In this document: positions 1-5,065 of the stretch, one piece after another
How the letters are laid out: each line of letters starts with the position of its first letter
Numbering within the stretch: position 1 is the first letter of the stretch
Origin: Chitinophagaceae bacterium UBA1946
Lineage (GTDB): Bacteria > Bacteroidota > Bacteroidia > Chitinophagales > Chitinophagaceae
Direction: 5' to 3'
DNA length: 5,065 nt
Assembly: GCA_002336815.1 (NCBI GenBank)
Contig: DDEU01000088.1
Coordinates: forward strand, 1-5,065
Made by a program: the position numbers and the translations under genes
The notes under the pieces: generated by a model
Databases searched by the model: none
Seen by the model: the letters and a program-made list of their open reading frames with translations, nothing else
What the model was told of the DNA's origin: nothing

Positions 1-850
1 ATGTCTCTGGATTATAGCGCCCAACTCATAAATATACGCAGGTTTTACATCCCACCTTTAAAACAACAATGCACGCAGGTCGCTGGTCGACAAAAGGATA
101 TGGGAAAATGCGCAGGTTTTTCCAGGATAGCGCTTTTTGAAAAACAATTTCAAAACGCAAGAGGGAACAATGTAAATACGCAAGGTGGTCTTCTTAATTC
201 ACCAACTGAAATATGCATCTTTTTGCCAGGCCTGGATGATTGTGAGGAGGTGATCGGTAAAAGAATTTCCACCATTGGAAAAGCTTCTTTTGCAGAGCTT
301 CGCTTCCCTCAGTTCCAGCGGAAAATGAGCATAGCAGGTTTCGTACCCGTTGCCTTGCAAATCATAGCCAGCAAGATACGGTTGTACCAAAGTCAAAAAA
401 TGTGATCTAAAGATGCAGTTTCCGGTTGGGTCAGTAGTACTTAATTGGTGGGATAAACCATTAAGGGTTAGCAGCAAATTATTGAATTTTCAGATTGCAC
501 GACGCATTTAAGTACTATTTATTTTATGCCGGGAAAGCTGGCCATGCCAACGTGACTTTACAGTTAAAACAAAGAGCAATTTAGAAGAAAAGGGAGCCTG
601 CAATGGTTCCCCGGGTTTAAGAAAGCAACCGGGCACTAAATCGTAGTCCTATTCTTTAGAATGCTGGATAAAAGAAACCAGCGACCAAAGCAATGATCAG
701 CGCTTCCGGAAACAAGATGAAGTGGAGATTGAGTCACCCGGATACAAGTTTGTATAATAATTATTCCGTATGAATAATGGGCTTTTTTAAACCAGCCACT
801 TGGTAACCACTTTATAGAATTGGTAAAAATTAGTGACCCAAAATTTGCTG
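1..850. other. Gene-poor region; possible decayed coding remnant at its left
   Basis: No intact gene can be supported here. A plus-strand stretch from 1 to 405 is stop-free for 134 codons, but its product resembles nothing I know and has no ribosome-binding context. On the minus strand one frame runs from about 489 to the left edge but is interrupted by TGA (199-201) and TAA (58-60); it contains DAYFS and ILLSTSDL stretches that faintly recall DDE-type transposases, and the longest uninterrupted part has only a TTG as a possible start. Positions 490-850 show only short stop-limited frames in the frames examined, and no tRNA-like or rRNA-like sequence was recognised. Short inverted repeats occur at 435-517, 610-633 and 760-778. 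The region may be ordinary intergenic space plus a degraded gene. Confidence 0.4.
37..117. repeat. Three CGCAGGT copies at exact 37-bp spacing
   Basis: CGCAGGT occurs at 37-43, 74-80 and 111-117, so successive copies start exactly 37 bp apart. Each is preceded by an A/T-rich stretch; the second and third share AATG just before the repeat. Related weaker forms, CGCAAG at 156-161 and CGCAAGGT at 179-186, follow at 45 and 23 bp. On the minus strand the motif reads ACCTGCG. The sequences between copies are only loosely similar (the first and third units share CGCAGGTTTT and an A-rich end), so this is not a CRISPR array. Because 37 is not a multiple of three, the repeat would not keep a reading frame. 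Its function is unknown and chance is possible. Confidence 0.35.
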
Positions 851-896
851 AAAAAACAAAATACCTGGGAACGAATTGCCCCCTAAACTCCAGGTA
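851..896 (-). terminator. Probable intrinsic terminator after the GH31 gene
   Basis: On the minus strand the sequence reads TACCTGG, a 21-nt loop, then the perfect complement CCAGGTA (arms at 890-896 and 862-868), followed at once by TTTTGTTTTTT (851-861). The structure begins 22 nt beyond the GH31 stop codon and faces the right way to end that transcript. The stem is only 7 bp and the loop is long, so termination may be incomplete. No energy calculation was made. Confidence 0.6.
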
Positions 897-918
897 AGTT
901 AATGCCTTGGCCAGCTTT

Positions 919-3774
919 TTAAAACCGAAGCTTTTCAGTTATTTTCCTGCCACTATATTTTATTGTTTTAGTCGTCATGAAAGGATCATCAATCGCAGCC
1001 GGGTTGTTTTTACTGATCAGTTTAATTTGAAAACGCCTGCTCTTGAGCATACCTGCAAAATCTCCTTTTCTATCTCCGATTGTAAGACTGCCTGTTTGTT
1101 CATTGTAAGTAAAAGGTATTTCAGCAAATGCCCCTTTCTCATAATTATAATTCAGGCCCTCATCTTCATACAGCGAAAAACCTGCATCCTTCCCGGTGTA
1201 TACATACAATGTAATTACATCAGCAGGCTTTTCGGCAGTATACTGCAAATCTGGCCCACAAGGAATGATGCTTCCCTCTTTTACAAAAACAGGTATCCGC
1301 TGGTAGGGTGCGTCAGCAACAATTGTTTGTCCGCCTTCAAAATACTTTCCTGAATACAGATCGTACCAACCCTGGCCCGCCGGCAGGTATAAAGTACGGC
1401 TTGTTGCCTTGTAAGTATAAACAGGATTGATGAGCAATGAAGGGCCAAACATAAACTGGTCTCCAATATTTCTAACCGCGGCATCCTGTCCAAAATCCAT
1501 TACCAATCCTCTCATTATCGTGTAATCGTTGTGGTAAGTATGGCCGGCAAGAGAGTAGATATACGGCATCAAACGGTAACGCAGTTTGTCATAGTACAAC
1601 ATACCCTGGTAGGCAGGATGCGTTTCAGGTGCGATGTTGTATATCTCCCTGAAAGGGAATTGCCCATGTACCCTGAACAATGGTACAAAACTGCCAAACT
1701 GGTACCAGCGTGTTTGCAATTCTCTCCATTCTGCCAGGTCGGATTCTGCAGGTTGTTCATACCTTTTTTCAACCGAAAACCCTCCAATGTCCATTGTCCA
1801 GTACGGCAAACCGGACATGCAGAAATTCAATCCAGCGCTCACCTGGGTACGCATATCTTCCCAACGGGAAGCAATATCACCACTCCAGATACTGGCTGCA
1901 TAACGTTGTGATCCTGCAAAACCCGAACGGGTAAGCAAGAAAACCCTTTTATTTGGATCTGCAGCCCTCTGTCCTTCATAGATACCCTTTGCATTTTGTA
2001 ATGGATAGGCATTCAGGTATTCGGCAGCGGTGCCCATGGCTGTTGGCGACATTTGCTTTTTCCGTTCCTCGGGTGAAGAATTGGATAAAATATCCGGTTC
2101 ACTGGCATCCATCCACCATGCATCAATTCCTTTTACATATATCTTATCATGTATCAGTTTCCAAAATCCCTTCCTGGCATCTTCATTGAACACATCATAG
2201 AAGGTAGATACATAGCCTTTGCCAACCCAATCTTTGTGCGGTTCAGCAATTGTTCTTTTATAAAGCCAACCATTTTTATCAAATTGTTTAAACGCAGCAA
2301 TACCCTCGTAAAACTTCGGCCATACGGAGATCATCAACTGTGCTTTATATTTTTTGTGCAACACATCGATCATGCTGTCGGGATTTGGAAAACGGGCAGG
2401 ATCAAATTCCTGGCTGCCCCAATCATCTTCTTTCCAGTAGCTCCAGTCCAGTACAATATTGTCTATTGGGATCTTTCTTTTTCTAAACTCAGCGACTGTT
2501 TTTAAAATATCGTCCTGTGTTTTGTAACGCTCCCTGCTTTGCCAAAAACCCATGGCCCATTTTGGTACAATCGGAGCCTTTCCTGTTAACTGCCTGTATC
2601 CGTGAATGACATCGTCGGCATTTTTTCCATAAACAAAATAATAGTCTACCTGCCGCCCGGCCTCTGAATCAAATGTAAAAGTATTGACATCCTGCTCCGG
2701 TGCCGGTGGAATAAAACCTGCGGTAAGATAAGACTCACTTCCATCTGGTATCCATTCAATTTTGATGGCGTATTTCTTTCCCTTTGCCAGCGACACTTCC
2801 ATATTACCTGTACCCGGGTTCCAGGCCTGCCGCCATTTTTCAAGCATTAGTTTTCCGTCGATATATATTTTCAGGTAACCGGCGTAGGTGAATTTGAACT
2901 GGTGAATACCTGCTGCATTGCTGGCAATACTCCCCTGCCAGGTTACCATTCCTTTTTCAACAGCAAATTCCTTTGGTAATTTTAATTTACTATCGTTGAG
3001 GTAGGGATAATCGATATCAGATTCTGCTTTTTCAAAAGCTATGTCGTTTGGTTGATGCCTGTCGTTGGCATAGGATGCAGTGAGCCACCCCTCCGCATTA
3101 TTCTTATCAAATAATTTCAGCGCAGACAAGGTTTGATAAGGCCGTACATCTCCTGCTTTGCTGTAAGAGTAGTTATCCCAGAGTATGCCATAGTTCTTAA
3201 CTGACACTAAAAAGGGAACTGCAACCTCAGTATTATTCTGAAAAAAAACAACCTGTTTGCCTTTGTAATTCCAGGCATCATCCTGGTGTTGACCAAGCCC
3301 ATACCAGGCGTCATCTGCGGTTGTTTCAAAAGTCTGTTTTATGCTGAATAAAGATTCGCCTTCGAAGACAACAGGTGTAACATTCCTTCCAGTGATCGCC
3401 CGTTCTGCAAGTATCGGCTTTCCATTTAAATCGGTGAACGAAACTGCAGCGGTTGACAGTTCTACCTTTGCCTTTAAGACAGCAGTGGTCAATATCAACG
3501 CACCGTTCACTACCTTACTATCCCATGTTGCAGGTTGAGGGGACTCTACCACAACAAGACTTTTTCTTTCAGGGGAATTTTTTTCAGGGGATGCTGTAAC
3601 CCGGATGATGTGATCATTCATCACCTGCAGCCGTACTTCTTTTACGTTGCCTGATAACACCGGATCCGGGTAAACGATCACTGCATTTTCCGTTACTGTA
3701 TAATTGGATTGCTGTGCTTTGCTGTTAATACACAGGAAGATCATTACAGCCAGCAGCATGCATTTCGCTTTCAT
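919..3774 (-). CDS. Secreted GH31 alpha-xylosidase with PA14 insert
   Basis: This is a glycoside hydrolase family 31 enzyme of 951 residues, best read as an alpha-xylosidase (EC 3.2.1.177) removing non-reducing alpha-1,6-xylose from xyloglucan oligosaccharides. Residues 1-20 form a signal peptide (Lys2/Lys4, hydrophobic 6-16, likely cut after SKA before QQ); there is no lipobox, so a soluble periplasmic or exported protein is expected. Next come an N-terminal beta-sandwich (about 24-225), a PA14 domain (about 228-365), the catalytic barrel (about 400-740) and C-terminal beta domains to 951. By family comparison the nucleophile is Asp556 in WWMDASEPD (codon 2107-2109) and the acid/base is Asp633 in WSGDIASRWEDM (codon 1876-1878). 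DWSYW at 443-447, RSGFAGSQRY at 616-625 and RVHGQ at 701-705 line the substrate pocket. Length and architecture match the PA14-bearing alpha-xylosidases such as those of Cellvibrio japonicus and Bacteroides ovatus. The ATG at 3774 is chosen because the frame meets a stop upstream with no other start. An alpha-glucosidase is possible but less likely, given the PA14 insert and the neighbouring xylulokinase. Confidence 0.9.
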   Translation of the reverse strand: MKAKCMLLAVMIFLCINSKAQQSNYTVTENAVIVYPDPVLSGNVKEVRLQVMNDHIIRVTASPEKNSPERKSLVVVESPQPATWDSKVVNGALILTTAVLKAKVELSTAAVSFTDLNGKPILAERAITGRNVTPVVFEGESLFSIKQTFETTADDAWYGLGQHQDDAWNYKGKQVVFFQNNTEVAVPFLVSVKNYGILWDNYSYSKAGDVRPYQTLSALKLFDKNNAEGWLTASYANDRHQPNDIAFEKAESDIDYPYLNDSKLKLPKEFAVEKGMVTWQGSIASNAAGIHQFKFTYAGYLKIYIDGKLMLEKWRQAWNPGTGNMEVSLAKGKKYAIKIEWIPDGSESYLTAGFIPPAPEQDVNTFTFDSEAGRQVDYYFVYGKNADDVIHGYRQLTGKAPIVPKWAMGFWQSRERYKTQDDILKTVAEFRKRKIPIDNIVLDWSYWKEDDWGSQEFDPARFPNPDSMIDVLHKKYKAQLMISVWPKFYEGIAAFKQFDKNGWLYKRTIAEPHKDWVGKGYVSTFYDVFNEDARKGFWKLIHDKIYVKGIDAWWMDASEPDILSNSSPEERKKQMSPTAMGTAAEYLNAYPLQNAKGIYEGQRAADPNKRVFLLTRSGFAGSQRYAASIWSGDIASRWEDMRTQVSAGLNFCMSGLPYWTMDIGGFSVEKRYEQPAESDLAEWRELQTRWYQFGSFVPLFRVHGQFPFREIYNIAPETHPAYQGMLYYDKLRYRLMPYIYSLAGHTYHNDYTIMRGLVMDFGQDAAVRNIGDQFMFGPSLLINPVYTYKATSRTLYLPAGQGWYDLYSGKYFEGGQTIVADAPYQRIPVFVKEGSIIPCGPDLQYTAEKPADVITLYVYTGKDAGFSLYEDEGLNYNYEKGAFAEIPFTYNEQTGSLTIGDRKGDFAGMLKSRRFQIKLISKNNPAAIDDPFMTTKTIKYSGRKITEKLRF

Positions 3775-3871
3775 GTAGCATATTTTAAAGATTACCGGTC
3801 ATTTTATTCCCCTCCCCTACACAAAACGTATTGGCATAGCTCTACTGCCGCCCTGATTGCCACTGCTAAAA
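3775..3871 (-). promoter_or_regulatory. xylB to GH31 intergenic gap with GGAGG motif and mini-ORF
   Basis: This is the 97-nt untranslated link between the two minus-strand genes. In the direction of transcription it holds GGGGAGGGG (3809-3817), which contains the GGAGG Shine-Dalgarno core, then six A/T bases and ATG (3800-3802) opening a five-codon ORF, MTGNL, that stops at 3785-3787. The GH31 ATG follows 10 nt after that stop and has only A/T-rich sequence directly before it. A weak bulged hairpin (GGCA-G-TA, loop GAGC, TATGCC; 3832-3848) lies upstream. I see no convincing Bacteroidota promoter (a TTTG box plus TAnnTTTG at the right spacing), so the two genes may be co-transcribed. Any regulatory role for the mini-ORF is inference. 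Confidence 0.3.
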
Positions 3872-5065
3872 TCAGTTCATCTGTTTTTGCAACAAATCAA
3901 GCCATTTATGATACAGCTCTTCATAGATCGTTTGCCCCGTTGGTTCCACTAAACTCAATGCTTTGAAATGTTGAAAGGCTTCTGCTTCTGTTTTATAGAG
4001 TCCTGCTCCAAGGCCGGCACCAATTGCTGCTCCCACACTTCCATCGCAATTATATAACTCCACAGGCACGTTCAATGTATTGACAACACTTTCGGTGAAA
4101 ACTTCGCTCAGGAACATATTGGCCTGGCCTGCCCGGATCACTTTGGGGTTCATCCCATTTGACCGCATGATATCTAACCCATACCGGAAAGCAAATGCAA
4201 TTCCTTCCTGTGCAGCTCTTAACAAATGGGCTCTGCCGTGTTTATTCAGATCGATATTGTGTATATGCACATTGAGCATCCTGTTATCCAACATTCTTTC
4301 CGCACCATTTCCAAAAGGCAATATCATTAAGCCATCGCTGCCTGCATTGATCGTTTTAGCATCATCATTCATCTGCTGGTAACTCGTGCCGGCACCCCAC
4401 ATATTCTTCATCCAGCGATTCAATATCCCTGTTCCATTTATGCAAAGCAATACACCCAACCGCTGAATTTCGTTTGTATAATTGACATGTGCAAATGTAT
4501 TTATCCTTGACTGTTTATCATAAGTTAACTGGTCAGTTACACCATATATAACACCGGACGTACCTGCGGTTGCAGCCACTTCCCCGGGTTGCAGCACATT
4601 TAATGAGAGGGCATTGTTGGGCTGGTCGCCAGCTTTGTAAGTAACCGGAATGCCGGTTGTAAGAGAAAGCGTAGCTGCTACCGGTGCTGTTAACTTTCCA
4701 TGTTCTGCAAAAACCGGTTGAACAGTTGGTATCAAATTTTTGCTGAAGCCGTAATAGTTAAACACCTCTTCGCTTAAACCATTCGTTTTAAAATCCCAGA
4801 ATATGCCTTCACTTAACGCGGAGATACTGGTCGTGATCTCACCGGTTAACTTCATGGCGATAAAATCACCGGGAAGCATGATCTTATCAATCTTATCAAA
4901 AATTTCCGGTTCGTTTTGCTTTACCCAGGCCAGTTTGCTGGCGGTGAAATTTCCGGGAGAATTCAATAAATGCGAAAGGCATTTTTCCTCACCGATTGTT
5001 TTGAATGCGTTGCTGCCAATTTCAACTGCCCTGCTATCGCACCAGATAATACTGTCTCTTAAAAC
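3872..5065 (-). CDS. xylB: Xylulokinase (FGGY family), 5' end outside window
   Basis: This is a carbohydrate kinase of the FGGY family, most likely the cytoplasmic xylulokinase that phosphorylates D-xylulose with ATP to D-xylulose 5-phosphate. The frame is open from the stop codon (TGA, 3872-3874) to the window edge, giving 397 visible residues. Xylulokinases are usually about 490-500 residues, so roughly 100 N-terminal residues, including the first ATP-binding loop, are missing. Visible landmarks, numbered from the first visible residue: IIWCDSRA near 6-13, PGNFTASKLAW near 37-47, AGDQPNNA near 145-152 whose Asp (codon 4625-4627) is the expected catalytic base, TAGTSG near 166-171, INGTG near 209-213, and the C-terminal RAGQANMFLSEVF and DGSVGAAIGAG motifs. 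The canonical GGGA(K/R)S loop of the family reads RAGQAN here, which I recall from Bacteroidota XylB proteins. A TTG at 4964-4966 is internal and not the start. The gene lies 97 nt upstream of an alpha-xylosidase on the same strand, which supports xylulose over other FGGY sugars; another pentulose kinase is the main alternative. Confidence 0.9.
   Translation of the reverse strand, partial: VLRDSIIWCDSRAVEIGSNAFKTIGEEKCLSHLLNSPGNFTASKLAWVKQNEPEIFDKIDKIMLPGDFIAMKLTGEITTSISALSEGIFWDFKTNGLSEEVFNYYGFSKNLIPTVQPVFAEHGKLTAPVAATLSLTTGIPVTYKAGDQPNNALSLNVLQPGEVAATAGTSGVIYGVTDQLTYDKQSRINTFAHVNYTNEIQRLGVLLCINGTGILNRWMKNMWGAGTSYQQMNDDAKTINAGSDGLMILPFGNGAERMLDNRMLNVHIHNIDLNKHGRAHLLRAAQEGIAFAFRYGLDIMRSNGMNPKVIRAGQANMFLSEVFTESVVNTLNVPVELYNCDGSVGAAIGAGLGAGLYKTEAEAFQHFKALSLVEPTGQTIYEELYHKWLDLLQKQMN

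Noticed and set aside
37..117. CRISPR array for the 37-bp spaced CGCAGGT copies
   Set aside because: The repeated unit is only 7-11 bp, far shorter than CRISPR repeats, and no cas gene is present in the window.
1..405. A 134-codon plus-strand ORF starting at the first base
   Set aside because: It has no visible upstream context, no recognisable domain and a codon pattern without clear coding bias; it may be a shadow of the broken minus-strand frame.
610..633. CCCGGGTT / AACCGGG bulged hairpin as a terminator
   Set aside because: Neither strand shows a T run directly after it, and the GH31 transcript has a better candidate at 851-896.
472..850. CAGCAAATT (472-480) and AATTTGCTG (842-850) as terminal inverted repeats of a small mobile element
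   Set aside because: A 9-bp match over this length is expected by chance, no target-site duplication was seen, and the pair does not bracket a coherent unit.
907..1353. A 148-codon plus-strand ORF over the end of the GH31 gene
   Set aside because: It lies opposite well-conserved GH31 coding sequence and its product has no recognisable family features. The same applies to the other plus-strand ORFs between 1531 and 3966 and at 4080-4382.
3727..3774. Lipoprotein signal in the GH31 N-terminus (Cys5 or Cys15)
   Set aside because: Neither Cys sits in an L-[ASTVI]-[GAS]-C lipobox; the sequence fits an ordinary signal peptidase I site after Ala20.
3822..3830. TACGTTTTG as a Bacteroidota -7 promoter box for the GH31 gene
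   Set aside because: It matches TAnnTTTG only imperfectly and has no TTTG box at the expected distance upstream.
3872..4966. A 364-residue kinase starting at the TTG at 4964-4966
   Set aside because: The same frame continues without a stop to 5065 and encodes typical xylulokinase sequence (IIWCDSRA), so the TTG is internal and the gene is cut by the window edge.

Overview
The window looks like chromosomal DNA of a Bacteroidota bacterium, probably Chitinophagaceae-like. This rests on moderate GC content, a kinase with the RAGQANMFLSEVF / DGSVGAAIGAG signature I associate with Bacteroidota XylB, a secreted glycosidase whose signal peptide ends in SKA-QQ, and a start codon preceded by A/T-rich sequence instead of a Shine-Dalgarno motif. 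The taxonomic placement is an inference.

Both confident genes are on the minus strand, so the locus reads from right to left. At the right edge (3872-5065) is the C-terminal four fifths of a xylulokinase (xylB); its start lies beyond the window. After a 97-nt gap (3775-3871) comes a complete 951-residue secreted GH31 alpha-xylosidase with an inserted PA14 domain (919-3774). A stem-loop followed by a T-rich tract (851-896) lies 22 nt beyond its stop codon and is a plausible terminator for the pair. The gap itself holds a GGAGG-type motif in front of a five-codon ORF.

The left 850 bases hold no gene I can support. They contain a minus-strand reading frame broken by stop codons (1-489) that may be a decayed gene, three copies of CGCAGGT spaced exactly 37 bp apart, and a few short inverted repeats.

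Functionally the pair makes sense as pentose salvage. The exported GH31 enzyme would clip alpha-linked xylose from xyloglucan-type oligosaccharides. After uptake and isomerisation by enzymes not visible here, the kinase would convert D-xylulose to D-xylulose 5-phosphate for the pentose phosphate pathway. I did not find convincing evidence of a previously undescribed system; the more unusual observations are small non-coding patterns, scored modestly.
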